Shown here piece after piece: positions 55,261 to 64,000 of a stretch of 64,000 nucleotides of DNA (positions are counted from its first letter, which is position 1; each line of letters begins with the position of its first letter). Position numbers and translations under genes: made by a program. Where the stretch lies: NCBI GenBank assembly GCA_965214565.1, contig OZ243951.1:372001-436000 (forward strand), in the 5' to 3' direction. Source of the stretch: VXYK01 sp965214565 (GTDB lineage Bacteria > Actinomycetota > Acidimicrobiia > Acidimicrobiales > Aldehydirespiratoraceae). The notes beneath the pieces were generated by a model. It had not been told where the DNA came from. It was given only the letters and a program-made list of their open reading frames with translations, and searched no databases.

Positions 55261-56394
55261 CTACGGGCCGGTGTCGTGCAGATATCCCTGTTTGGAGACT
55301 CGCCTCCGGTGGGGGCGATGAAACACCCGAGGGCGGCGAATGGCTATCTGACGGTCCGACGACCACGAGGCCCTCGGCGCATCGATCCAGGTGGCAATGG
55401 ACAGCAGTGGACGGTCGTAATTGACACGCCAGCCCACGAAGTCGCGCCACGCCTGCTCCTGATCAGCCACCACCGGCATTCCGACCGCCTTGAAGAGCCT
55501 GTACACCTGGTCGAACTCGTCCTGGTCGATGGCTATCGGATCGTCAGGAGCCGGGTCAGGGTCGTAATCGAACCCGAAATAGTCGCAGATCCGGCGCAAC
55601 GACCGGGTGCCGGTACGGATCATCAACTGGGCGCGGGGGTCGGTGGGGACATCAAGCGCGGAGCAGTACAACGAAGCTGAGTCGAGCACCAGTCCGGCGC
55701 TCGTTATCCACGACCGCTCAGGTACCGGCGAACGGAAGTAGACCAGGATCGGGAAGCTGGTGTGGCTCTCCTCAACGTCGACGAACCAGTCCTCCCATTC
55801 GTACCAGGTGTGCATCATGTCCTCAAGAGAGCCGATCTGATGACGACGTATGAGCATCGAAGCGGGACTTGCCACCCCGTCGAACCCTGTCGCGCGCAGA
55901 TGGAATTTCGCCACCGCGGTCTCTCTTCTTGAGAAGGCGCTGTAGATGGTGGGCAGGAAACTGATCAACAGAGCCACCAGTCCGAGGCCCACCAGCCCTT
56001 CTGCGATCGCGACGATCAGCGTCGGGAGGTCTTCTGTCGTGCGGAAGCCGAGCGTCGTCAGCGATGAGCCCGACAGCACGACCGCCTCCTGTAAGGGCCT
56101 GACTCCCAGTGCCCAGAACAACCCGGCGCAGCCGGTGATCACGCCCACAGCCCACACGAAGGGGAAGCACATCAGGGTCACCGGCGCGAAACGGGCCTTG
56201 ACGGATTCGGCTCTGCTCCGGTCCCTGAACCGACCTGACACGCCGTTGAAGACTCGACGTATCGTCAGCACCGTGGCATTGGCCAAGAACGACTGCTCGC
56301 CTCTCGGCACCACAACAGTCCTCACCGCCGACCCCATGGTACCGAGGGCCACCAGCCCCCCCAGCACACCCACGAGAATCCGAACAACAATCAC
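55261..56394 (-). CDS. two-TM ion-channel-like membrane protein with cytoplasmic domain
   Basis: 377 aa from a GTG at 56394 (frame open to a GTG at 56421). After an N-terminal TM segment and a basic stretch, FPFVWAVGVITGCAGLFWALG and IVAIAEGLVGLGLVALLISFL flank SGSSLTTLGFRT, which resembles a pore loop with a K+-channel-type filter (T-x-G-F). The remaining 230 residues are cytoplasmic and unrecognised. It precedes the MgtE-like and PhoU/TrkA-C genes (16 and 50 bp gaps), making an ion-transport operon. Confidence 0.7.
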   Translation of the reverse strand: MIVVRILVGVLGGLVALGTMGSAVRTVVVPRGEQSFLANATVLTIRRVFNGVSGRFRDRSRAESVKARFAPVTLMCFPFVWAVGVITGCAGLFWALGVRPLQEAVVLSGSSLTTLGFRTTEDLPTLIVAIAEGLVGLGLVALLISFLPTIYSAFSRRETAVAKFHLRATGFDGVASPASMLIRRHQIGSLEDMMHTWYEWEDWFVDVEESHTSFPILVYFRSPVPERSWITSAGLVLDSASLYCSALDVPTDPRAQLMIRTGTRSLRRICDYFGFDYDPDPAPDDPIAIDQDEFDQVYRLFKAVGMPVVADQEQAWRDFVGWRVNYDRPLLSIATWIDAPRASWSSDRQIAIRRPRVFHRPHRRRVSKQGYLHDTGP

Positions 56395-56472
56395 ACGATC
56401 AAGCCTAGAACTTGCAACCACCCCACGCCCGACAGCACCCGGCCGCGCCCAGCACCAACCCAGCGACAGAGC

Positions 56473-59400
56473 TCAGCGGAAGTCTCGGCTGGCGGGAGCA
56501 CTCCCCACAGTGAGGGGCTGGAGCTTGTCGGCAACGACATTGACAGCACCCTCGGCTTTTTCGAGTCGACCACGGATCAACAGCGCCGAAGCACCCAGAG
56601 CCGTGTTCCTGTAGCGCTGCCAACAGCCTGAAGAGACAACCACATTGATCAAACCGGTTTCGTCCTCCAGACTCAAAAAGGTGACACCACCAGCAGTGGG
56701 AGGTCGTTGACGATGTGTCACTACTCCCCCGACCAACACTCGTTCACCATCGCTGCGATCATCGAGGCCCGCGGCGGTGACCACACCGGACTCATCGAGT
56801 TCTGAGCGGACAAAAACAGTGGGATGACCGTCGGGAGCAACGCCTGTGGCCCAGAGATCGGAGTGCGACAACTCAGCGGGCGACATGCGCGGCAGGCTCG
56901 GTGCCATGTCACCGGTGACGATCCCCGGCAGGCGGTCTGCTGCTGTTTGACTCATCGCTCCTGCTGTCCACAATGCTGAGCGCCGATCGATGCCGAAACA
57001 ACCGAACGCACCTGCAGTGGCGAGAACCTCAAGCACCCTGAGGGGCACTTTCGGAACCCGTCGGCGGAGGTCCTCGACTGAGGTGTAGGGACGACCAGCG
57101 TCTATCTGTTCGGCCAGCTCCTCCCCGACTCCACGAACAGAACCGAGACCCAGCCTCACCGCCCAGCCGCCTGTGCTCGTGCGGTCCGGCTCCAGAACCG
57201 CTTCGGCGGCTGAGGCATTGAGGTCGACGGTCTTGACCGCCACGCCATGGCGTCGAGCGTCACCAACCAGGGTATGCGGCGACCAGAATCCCATCGGTTG
57301 AGCGTTGAGCAGCGACGCACAGAACGCAGCGGGATAGTGGTATTTGATCCATGCCGAGGCATAGACGAGATACGAGAACGACACCGAGTGGCTCTCAGGG
57401 AAGCCGTAGTTGGCGAAGGCCGCGAGCTTGAGCCAGATCTGCTCACCGACGTCGTCGCTGATGCCCCGGGACCGCATGCCCTCAAAGAAGCGCTCCTTGA
57501 GCCGTTCCATGCGCTCACGACTTCTCTTTGAACCGATCGCCTGGCGCAGCTGGTCGGCTTCAGAGGCAGTGAAACCGGCGACGTCAATGGCAATCTGCAT
57601 CAGCTGCTCCTGGAACAGGGGGATGCCGAGTGTCTTGGCCAGAGCATTCTCGAGCAGAGGGTGCAGATAGGTGACCGCTTCGTGACCGTTGCGCCGCCGA
57701 ATATAGGGATGCACCGAACCACCCTGGATCGGGCCGGGTCGGATTAGCGCCACCTCCACCACGAGGTCGTAGAAGCAACGGGGCTTGAGCCGCGGCAGGG
57801 TGGCCATCTGTGCGCGCGACTCGACTTGGAACACCCCGATCGTGTCGGCCTTCTGGAGCATCCCGTAGACCTGGTCGTCCTGGGGCAGCAGGGCAAGATC
57901 TATTTCTTGACCGTCGTGTTCGGCAATGAGGTCGATGGCGTAACGCAGCGCTGAGAGCATCCCCAGCCCGAGCAGGTCGAACTTCACGAGACCTGCGGAG
58001 GCGCAGTCGTCCTTGTCCCATTGCAGTACGCTGCGGTCGGCCATCTGCCCCCACTCGACGGGGCACACCTCAATGACTGGCCGGTCGCACATCACCATGC
58101 CTCCCGAATGGATGCCGAGATGCCGTGGAAAATGCTCGATCTCCGCGGCCAGCTCCAACACCGGAGTCGGGATGACTGTCTCGTGCTGAGCCCCGGGCCG
58201 CGCTTCCCGCTCATGTTCGCTGCGCTCACCGGGCCGCTCGGGCACCGGGCGCCAACGGTCGACCTGCTTGGAGAAGGCGTCCTGTTGGCCCGGGGTGTAG
58301 CCGAGCGCCTTGGCCATGTCCCGAATCGCCGACTTGGACCTGTAGGAGATCACGTTGGCGACTTGGGCAGCATGATGACGGCCATGGCGCGCATAGACGT
58401 ACTGAATGACCTCTTCTCGTCGGTCGCTCTCGATGTCGATGTCGATGTCGGGCGGGCCCTCACGTTCAGGAGACAGGAAACGTTCGAACAGCAACCCCAA
58501 CGAGACGGCATCGGCGTTGGTGACACCCAGAGCGAAACACACTGCCGAGTTGGCCGCTGAGCCTCGGCCCTGGCAGAGGATTCTGGAGCGCCGACAGAAC
58601 TCGACGATGTCGTACACAACGAGGAAATAGCCGGGAAATCCAAGCTGTTCGATGAGTCCCAGCTCTTTGTCGAGCTGTGCCCAAGCACCCGGAACCCGCT
58701 CAGCTGATCGGGGGCCGTAACGGCCGGTGCCGCCCTGATCCACCAGCCGCCGCAGATACCCCATCTCATCGAGCCCGTCGGGACACGGGAAGGGCGGCAG
58801 GTTGGGAGCAATGAGCTTCAGGTCGAACGCGCACTCGACCCCCAGCGCGGCAGCTTCAGAAACCACGCCAGGGTAACGGGCGAATCGGGCTGCCTGCTCG
58901 ACGCCTGACCGCAGGTGACGGCTGGCGGGAGGGAGCCAACCGTCGATCTCGTCGAGGCTGCGGCGGGCACGCACCGCTGCCATCGCAGCAGCCAAACGCT
59001 GTCGGGCAACGCTGTGGTGGTGCACGTTGCCGCTGGCGATCAGCTTGAGGCGATGCGACACAGCCAACGCAGCGAGCCCGTCGTTGCGAACCGAATCGAT
59101 CGGCAGGCCGTGGTCCCACAACTCCACAACCACATTCGGGCGACCGAAATCGGCGACCAACCGCTCGAGCGCCCTGGCCGCCGCGGTCGGGCCTTCGTTG
59201 ACCAGCGCTGCGGGCACCGCTCCCTTGCGACAGCCGCTGAGCACAACCCAATGGTCGCCAGTACCCGCGCCGCCGAGTTCGACCAGGCGTTCATAGTCGA
59301 TCCGTGGAGCGTTCTTGGATCCTGCCAACTGACCTTCGCTGATGGCCCGAGCCAGCAGGGCATAACCCTGTGGATCACGGGCCAGCACAAGCAGGTGCCG

Positions 59401-59838
59401 TCCTTTGGGATCCGCCGGGCCCGTTCTGGTGAGATTGGCCGACCCGGCTGAGGACTGCCTGCGACTCCCTCCAGCCGGGGACTGCCTGGCTAAAGACTCC
59501 TCGGGGGCCAGAGTGAGTTCAGCGCCGAAGACGGTGCGAAGGCCCACAGCACGGGCGGCTTGCGCGAACCGGACAATGCCGTAGAAGCCATTGTGGTCCG
59601 TGAGGGCCAACGCTTCCAGGCCGATCCGGGCTGCTTCTTCGACCAGTTCCTCAGGGTGCGAGGCACCGTCGAGAAACGAGAAGTTCGAGTGGCAGTGCAA
59701 CTCCGCATACCGCACCGAGCCCTGCCTACGGGGCGGGACGGGCACCGCAGGTGCAGATGGAGCCGGAAGCGGCGCCTGACGACCCGAAAGTATACTCTCA
59801 AGGTCTTTCCAGGGAGCGTTGAAGTACTGCCAGATCAC
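56473..59838 (-). CDS. dnaE2: error-prone DNA polymerase III alpha subunit DnaE2 (ImuC)
   Basis: 1121 aa from a GTG. An N-terminal PHP domain (ELHCHSNFSFLDGASHPEEL, ALTDHNGFYG) precedes the C-family polymerase core with PDIDIDIESDRR as catalytic aspartates, then the helix-hairpin-helix and OB domains. The C-terminus lacks the long tau-binding tail of DnaE1. A LexA box lies 13 bp upstream. No imuA or imuB gene is adjacent. Residues about 531-546 (PERPGERSEHEREARP) are encoded by a copy of the dispersed repeat seen at 3018 and 62547. Confidence 0.94.
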   Translation of the reverse strand: MIWQYFNAPWKDLESILSGRQAPLPAPSAPAVPVPPRRQGSVRYAELHCHSNFSFLDGASHPEELVEEAARIGLEALALTDHNGFYGIVRFAQAARAVGLRTVFGAELTLAPEESLARQSPAGGSRRQSSAGSANLTRTGPADPKGRHLLVLARDPQGYALLARAISEGQLAGSKNAPRIDYERLVELGGAGTGDHWVVLSGCRKGAVPAALVNEGPTAAARALERLVADFGRPNVVVELWDHGLPIDSVRNDGLAALAVSHRLKLIASGNVHHHSVARQRLAAAMAAVRARRSLDEIDGWLPPASRHLRSGVEQAARFARYPGVVSEAAALGVECAFDLKLIAPNLPPFPCPDGLDEMGYLRRLVDQGGTGRYGPRSAERVPGAWAQLDKELGLIEQLGFPGYFLVVYDIVEFCRRSRILCQGRGSAANSAVCFALGVTNADAVSLGLLFERFLSPEREGPPDIDIDIESDRREEVIQYVYARHGRHHAAQVANVISYRSKSAIRDMAKALGYTPGQQDAFSKQVDRWRPVPERPGERSEHEREARPGAQHETVIPTPVLELAAEIEHFPRHLGIHSGGMVMCDRPVIEVCPVEWGQMADRSVLQWDKDDCASAGLVKFDLLGLGMLSALRYAIDLIAEHDGQEIDLALLPQDDQVYGMLQKADTIGVFQVESRAQMATLPRLKPRCFYDLVVEVALIRPGPIQGGSVHPYIRRRNGHEAVTYLHPLLENALAKTLGIPLFQEQLMQIAIDVAGFTASEADQLRQAIGSKRSRERMERLKERFFEGMRSRGISDDVGEQIWLKLAAFANYGFPESHSVSFSYLVYASAWIKYHYPAAFCASLLNAQPMGFWSPHTLVGDARRHGVAVKTVDLNASAAEAVLEPDRTSTGGWAVRLGLGSVRGVGEELAEQIDAGRPYTSVEDLRRRVPKVPLRVLEVLATAGAFGCFGIDRRSALWTAGAMSQTAADRLPGIVTGDMAPSLPRMSPAELSHSDLWATGVAPDGHPTVFVRSELDESGVVTAAGLDDRSDGERVLVGGVVTHRQRPPTAGGVTFLSLEDETGLINVVVSSGCWQRYRNTALGASALLIRGRLEKAEGAVNVVADKLQPLTVGSAPASRDFR
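58200..58245 (-). repeat. dispersed repeat, copy 3, inside dnaE2
   Basis: On the minus strand GAGCGGCCCGGTGAGCGCAG followed by CGAACATGAGCGGGAAGCG matches the intergenic copies at 3018 and 62547 with few differences. It lies in frame between the conserved VDRWRPV and HETVIPTPVLEL segments of the polymerase. Confidence 0.75.
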
Positions 59839-59850
59839 GAAGACCTACCG

Positions 59851-59872
59851 TATACGAACATATGTTCGTATA
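59851..59872. promoter_or_regulatory. LexA (SOS) box
   Basis: The perfect 22-bp palindrome at these positions has the core CGAACATATGTTCG (59855-59868), matching the actinobacterial/Gram-positive LexA consensus GAAC-N4-GTTC. It overlaps the expected dnaE2 promoter, 13 bp before the GTG, and is 60 bp from the divergent acyl-CoA dehydrogenase start. Confidence 0.93.
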
Positions 59873-59932
59873 CAATCTGCCGACAGCCGCCCCCGACAAG
59901 CTCCACCGGACCGTCTACCGACACGAACCAAC

Positions 59933-61174
59933 ATGACAAAGATCAGAGACCAAGCCCGCCGATGGGCCGAGGCCACCTGGGATCCCGAGATGACGGTCGC
60001 CCAGTGGTGGGAGTGCCTCTTCGAGGCCCGCTACTGCCTCCCCTCGCTACCCGAGAACGCTTTCGGCCGGGGCTACTCGCGTCAAGAAGAGAACGAGGCA
60101 CGACGCGGGCTGCGCGATGTCGGCACACTCGGGCCGCCGGTTGGAATCTCCACGATGATGGCTGCACCCACCATCGCCGCTCACGGCACAGCCGAGCAGA
60201 TCGAGCGCTTCATACCTCCGATGCTCACCGGGCGACATACCTGGTGTCAGCTATTTTCTGAACCTGGTGCAGGCTCGGACCTTGCCGGGCTCCAAACCTC
60301 CGCGGTACGTGACGGCGACGTTTGGGCGATCAACGGGCAGAAGGTGTGGACCAGCCTCGCGGAGGGCACCGACTACGGGATGCTCATCGCCCGCAGCGAC
60401 CGCGACAAACCCAAGCACGCCGGTATCACCTGGTTCGCCTTCCCTATGCGACAGAGCGGCGTGGAGATTCGGCCGCTGGTCGAGATGACCGGTCAAGCCT
60501 TCTTCAACGAGGTATTCATGGACAACGCTGTCGTCGACCACGACGCAGTCATCGGCGCTGTGAACAACGGCTGGAGAGTCGCGAACACCACCTTGACATA
60601 CGAGCGCGCCAGCCTCTCGGGCGCCGGCATCACGCTTCCCTTCGCCGGCGCGGGCCGCGACTCGGCCGATCTGGACAAACCCGCGGGGAGCTTCGGGCAC
60701 TTCAGTTACCAGACACGCAATTCGGACCCCACCGAGGCCAAGAAGCTGTCCACCGCCGTCTGGTACCACCGGATGTCCACAGACATGGGCCTCGACACGG
60801 AGGGCCGCCTCGACTCCCGGATGCGCCTGTACATCTGTGAAGAGGTGAACCGCATGCTCGGTCTGCGCGCACGGGACGGCACAGTTCCCGCTATCGGCAA
60901 TCTCGGGAAGCTGGCGATGAGCGAGATCGCCCGGCTACGGCGCGAGGTCGGCAACCAGTCGATCGGTGCGGCGGGCATGCTCGCAGGCGACGACGCCAAC
61001 GCAGGCCCCGGCAAGGGTGCAATTCAACGCATGACCCTGCATTCGCCGGCGCCCGCAATCTACGGCGGGACCGACCAGGTTCAGCGCAACATCATCGGGG
61101 AGCGTTTCCTCGGTCTCCCCAAAGAACCCGCACCGCCCCCCGACACCCCCTTCAGAGACCTCCCCCACAACTGA
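59933..61174 (+). CDS. acyl-CoA dehydrogenase
   Basis: 413 aa from the ATG at 59933. FSEPGAGSDLAGLQT and WAINGQKVWTSLA (FAD and substrate region), and IYGGTDQVQRNIIGERFLGLP at the C-terminus, are typical. The DE-type catalytic Glu position seems replaced by Gly (IYGGTD), as in FadE subfamilies with a relocated or absent base, so the exact reaction is uncertain. Confidence 0.9.
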   Translation: MTKIRDQARRWAEATWDPEMTVAQWWECLFEARYCLPSLPENAFGRGYSRQEENEARRGLRDVGTLGPPVGISTMMAAPTIAAHGTAEQIERFIPPMLTGRHTWCQLFSEPGAGSDLAGLQTSAVRDGDVWAINGQKVWTSLAEGTDYGMLIARSDRDKPKHAGITWFAFPMRQSGVEIRPLVEMTGQAFFNEVFMDNAVVDHDAVIGAVNNGWRVANTTLTYERASLSGAGITLPFAGAGRDSADLDKPAGSFGHFSYQTRNSDPTEAKKLSTAVWYHRMSTDMGLDTEGRLDSRMRLYICEEVNRMLGLRARDGTVPAIGNLGKLAMSEIARLRREVGNQSIGAAGMLAGDDANAGPGKGAIQRMTLHSPAPAIYGGTDQVQRNIIGERFLGLPKEPAPPPDTPFRDLPHN

Positions 61175-61275
61175 CCACCGCTGCCGCTGTCCGACAGTTG
61201 ATCAGTGGAGCCTGTTACCCGGCTATTCCCGTCTGCCCATTTGCCCGGTGGGGTTCGAGCCGTCAAGCTGAGGAC

Positions 61276-62493
61276 ATGGCCGACAACTACACGGTGATCT
61301 CTGCTGACACGCATGCGGGCGGGAGCCACAGCGCGTACCGCGAATATCTCGACTCTGCCTGGCATGAGGAGTTCGATGCTTGGCGCGGACGCTACAAGAA
61401 CCCCTACAAGGACCTCGGCGACAACCGGCGTCTGCGCAACTGGGACAACGACATGCGCAACACCACACAACTCGGTGAGGGCGTGGTCGGCGAAGTCATC
61501 TTCCCCAACACGGTGCCCCCGTTCTTCCCCAGCTTCGTGCTGTTCGCCCAGCCCCCGAAACCCGAGGAATACGCACGACGGCGGGCCGGAATCCACGCAC
61601 ACAACCGCTGGCTCAAAGACTTCTGCGACGAGTTCCCCGAGCGGCGCGCAGGCGTCGGCCAGATCTTCTTGAACGACGTCGACGATGCCATCGAGGACGT
61701 CAAGTGGATCAAGGAGAACGGATTGCGCGGCGGGATCCTGCTCCCCAACATCGCCCCCGACGTCAAATGGGTGAAGCCGTTGTACGACCCGGTCTACGAC
61801 CCCCTCTGGGAGGTCATCGAAGACCTCGAAGTGCCGGTCAACATGCATTCGGGGACCGGCAATCCCGACTACGGCAAGTACCCGATCTCGATGCTGCTGT
61901 ACATCAACGAAGTCGGCTTCTATACGCAACGCCCGCTGGTCCACATGATCATGGGTGCGGTGTTCGAGCGCTTCGAGCGCCTCAACTTCATCCTCACCGA
62001 GATCGGCAGCGCCTGGATCCCACCGCTGTTGCAACAGCTCGACGCCACCATCAAGACCATCCGCGCCACCGGCGAAACCGGAGAGATCAAGTACGACAAA
62101 GGGGTGCTGCCATCAATGTTGGCAACCGAGATGTTCGTCCAGAACTGCTGGGTGGGGGTGTCGGGCCCGAGCCAGGCCGACATCGAGTGTCGCCACGAGG
62201 TCGGATTGGACCATTTCATGTGGGGCAGCGACTACCCCCACGACGAGGGCACCAGCCCCCACACCCGCGAGCACCTGCGACGCCGTTTCGCGGCCCTCGA
62301 CGAGTCCGAGTGCCGCAAGATGCTCGCAGGCAACGCCGCCCGTCTCTACGGTTTCGACCTCAACGCCCTCGCCCCACTGGCCGCCGAATACGGCCCCACG
62401 TTCGAGGAGCTCCACACCCCCGTAGAGGGCCGCGAGCGTTCTCTGCTTGCGGGTGCCAAACTCAGCACCGATATGGACGCAGCCGCCCTCTGA
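61276..62493 (+). CDS. amidohydrolase-family (Amidohydro_2) protein
   Basis: 405 aa from the ATG at 61276. The metal-binding N-terminus is ISADTHAGG (D-x-H), followed by GILLPNIAPDVKW, VNMHSGTG, ILTEIGSAW and the C-terminal MWGSDYPHDEG with the catalytic Asp. Members include decarboxylases and hydrolases of aromatic acids. Its position after the acyl-CoA dehydrogenase is compatible with a catabolic pair, without proof. Confidence 0.88.
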   Translation: MADNYTVISADTHAGGSHSAYREYLDSAWHEEFDAWRGRYKNPYKDLGDNRRLRNWDNDMRNTTQLGEGVVGEVIFPNTVPPFFPSFVLFAQPPKPEEYARRRAGIHAHNRWLKDFCDEFPERRAGVGQIFLNDVDDAIEDVKWIKENGLRGGILLPNIAPDVKWVKPLYDPVYDPLWEVIEDLEVPVNMHSGTGNPDYGKYPISMLLYINEVGFYTQRPLVHMIMGAVFERFERLNFILTEIGSAWIPPLLQQLDATIKTIRATGETGEIKYDKGVLPSMLATEMFVQNCWVGVSGPSQADIECRHEVGLDHFMWGSDYPHDEGTSPHTREHLRRRFAALDESECRKMLAGNAARLYGFDLNALAPLAAEYGPTFEELHTPVEGRERSLLAGAKLSTDMDAAAL

Positions 62494-62546
62494 GCGGCCG
62501 AGCAGACCTGCACCTGGATTGCGAATCGAAGCGACGCCACGGCCCC

Positions 62547-62580
62547 AGCGGCCCGTGAGCACAGCGAACAAGAGCGGGAA
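62547..62580 (+). repeat. dispersed repeat, copy 2
   Basis: AGCGGCCCGTGAGCACAGCG followed by AACAAGAGCGGGAA lies between the amidohydrolase and the convergent ABC transporter gene. It is nearly identical to 3018-3052. Confidence 0.7.
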
Positions 62581-62614
62581 ACAACGCGACGCAGCCGCCC
62601 TCTACCTCACCCGG

Positions 62615-64000
62615 TTAGCCCGAGCCGTTGGAACCCCCAGACGCTGGGGCCCCAGCGTCCCACATCCTCGCAAAGTATCCGTCGGCGGCGATGAGTTCCG
62701 AGCGTGTGCCCGTTTCGGCAACCCCACCGTCGGCGATCACCACAATACGGTCCGCCCGCATTGTGGTCTGGAGACGGTGCGCGATGATCACCGCGGTGCG
62801 GCCCGCTAGAACCACGTCTAGCGCGGCCTCGACTGCCTGCTCGGTTCGAAGGTCCAGCGATGAGGTCGCCTCGTCGAGAACGAGCAGGCGCGGTTGCGAC
62901 AGGAAGGCCCGGGCCAGCGCAAGCAGTTGCCGCTCACCAGCGGAGAGGGAGACGCCACGCTCATGGCAGGGGGTGTCGAGCCCGTCAGGCAGCCGCTCGA
63001 GCAGGCGGCTGAGACCAACCTGTCGACAGGCGTCGATCAAGGTTTCGTCGTCTACCCCGCGACATCCCAGCATCAGGTTGTCGCGGATCGACCCGGCGAA
63101 CAGGAACGGCTCCTGGGGGACGACCCCGATCTGCGAGCGCAGCGACTCGACGGTGACGTTCCGCAGGTCGTGCCCGTCGATGGTCACCGTCCCGACCCGC
63201 GGGTCGTAGAACCGGTTCAGCAGTTTGGCGATCGTCGACTTGCCTGCACCCGTCGGGCCGACCACGGCGATCGTCTCGCCCGGCATGAACTCCAGGTTCA
63301 CATCGGAGACCACCGGGTCGTCATCGTCGTAACCGAAGGTCACGTCCTCGAGCCGGATGTGCCCCTCGACCGCCGGCAGCTCATAGGCGTCGGGCGACTC
63401 AACGACACTCGGCTCGATGCTGAACACCTCGCGCAGCTTCACCACCGACGCACGGGCCTGCTGATAAATGTTGTAGAGGCCCACGAGCTCGGTGATCGGC
63501 GCGAAGAACGCTGCAACATAGAGGAGGAATGCGCTCAACTCCCCGATCGTCACGCGGCCGTCGAGGACCAGCGCGCCACCGACCACCAACAGAATCATCT
63601 GCGACAGCGGACCCATCGCCTCGGCTCCCGGTCCGTACACACCGTTGAGGAAGGCCGTCCGGTCGTTGGCGTCGAGGTACTCGCCCGCTTCGTTCTGATG
63701 CTCGACCACCACCCGCTCACGGCGGTTGTGTGCGGTGACGATGCGAATTCCGGCAAGGCTCTCCTGCAGATGCGCCAGCACGTTGGCGATGGTGTCCCGA
63801 ACCCGGATCTGTGCCAGTTGCGCCTGATGCCGATACCACAGCGACATCAGCAAGGTGCCGGGCACGACGACCACCAGGGTGATGACCGCCAACAGCGGAT
63901 TGAGGACGAACAGTACGACGGTGATCGCAACAAGGGTCACCGCCTGCACTGCGAGTTGGACCAGACCCTGCTGGAACAGCTGCTGCAGCGGCTCAAGATC
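62615..64000 (-). CDS. ABC exporter, fused permease/ATPase (C-terminal part, runs off right edge)
   Basis: The 461 codons present are open to the window edge. About 200 residues of the type I exporter membrane domain precede the nucleotide-binding domain with Walker A GPTGAGKST, signature LSAGERQLLALARAF (LSAGE instead of the common LSGGQ), Walker B LLVLDEATSSLD and H-loop IIAHRL. Half-size MsbA-like exporters of this kind are often heterodimeric. The N-terminus and any partner lie outside. Confidence 0.92.
   Translation of the reverse strand, partial: DLEPLQQLFQQGLVQLAVQAVTLVAITVVLFVLNPLLAVITLVVVVPGTLLMSLWYRHQAQLAQIRVRDTIANVLAHLQESLAGIRIVTAHNRRERVVVEHQNEAGEYLDANDRTAFLNGVYGPGAEAMGPLSQMILLVVGGALVLDGRVTIGELSAFLLYVAAFFAPITELVGLYNIYQQARASVVKLREVFSIEPSVVESPDAYELPAVEGHIRLEDVTFGYDDDDPVVSDVNLEFMPGETIAVVGPTGAGKSTIAKLLNRFYDPRVGTVTIDGHDLRNVTVESLRSQIGVVPQEPFLFAGSIRDNLMLGCRGVDDETLIDACRQVGLSRLLERLPDGLDTPCHERGVSLSAGERQLLALARAFLSQPRLLVLDEATSSLDLRTEQAVEAALDVVLAGRTAVIIAHRLQTTMRADRIVVIADGGVAETGTRSELIAADGYFARMWDAGAPASGGSNGSG

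Noticed and set aside
61198..61275. Possible tRNA because of GGGGTTCGAGCC near 61253
   Set aside because: No acceptor stem, anticodon arm or D-arm can be folded around it. It is the leader of the amidohydrolase gene.

Overview
The window is high-GC actinobacterial DNA, most probably from an uncultured or little-studied member of class Acidimicrobiia. The phylum call is firm and the class call is an inference. Supporting evidence: a mycothiol S-conjugate amidase (mca), the actinobacterial mismatch endonuclease NucS, a fused Kgd-type 2-oxoglutarate decarboxylase, UvrD2 with an HRDC domain, a DnaE2 polymerase behind an actinobacterial LexA box, an F420-type LLM oxidoreductase, a free-standing SCP2-like protein, many GTG starts and several promoters placed for leaderless mRNA. 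The ATP-type PEP carboxykinase is less typical of the phylum.

Layout. 1-11,540 is core chromosome: recG (partial) and fakA-like, a cold-shock-like protein, pckA, an AsnC-type effector domain, a CaiB/BaiF CoA-transferase, an alpha/beta hydrolase, and a thiamine ABC transporter operon (thiBPQ) behind a TPP riboswitch. 11,540-18,180 is an accessory island between the 3' ends of thiQ and a minimal metallopeptidase gene. Imperfect copies of the thiQ 3' end bound it. It holds decayed and intact copies of an AAA/DUF4143 ATPase, ISL3-family elements, small membrane-protein genes and a Cys-rich surface-protein gene. 18,177-24,300 is core again (uvrD2, vapBC, a CPA2 antiporter with USP domains, xthA). 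24,300-27,310 and 31,100-35,400 are two more accessory patches flanking kgd. They hold a second surface-protein gene, a secreted metzincin-like peptidase gene split by an ISL3 element that itself carries another ISL3 element, and a membrane-anchored protein. 35,400-64,000 is ordinary core: ettA-tesB, the sulfate activation genes cysDNC with cysQ, an aquaporin, nucS, a VanW-FAD reductase-PAP2 operon, SDR and LLM oxidoreductases, mca, an ion-transport cluster, LexA-controlled dnaE2, an acyl-CoA dehydrogenase, an amidohydrolase and part of an ABC exporter.

The most striking signal is a pair of homologous promoters (about 16,462-16,495 and 27,105-27,139, minus strand). In each, a consensus -35 (TTGACA) and a -10 (TATTAG) are separated almost only by a run of G, 22 and 23 nt long. 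They drive two related secreted proteins that share a signal peptide and, after repair of visible lesions, a C-terminal module. This is the architecture of a slipped-strand, phase-variable promoter. I know it from Neisseria and Bordetella surface genes and not from this phylum. Both genes have lost their C-terminal module by independent events: an IS insertion in one, a 26-bp duplication plus frameshifts in the other.

A short dispersed repeat occurs at 3,018 and 62,547 and, in frame, inside dnaE2 (about 58,200-58,245). No tRNA, rRNA or CRISPR array was seen.
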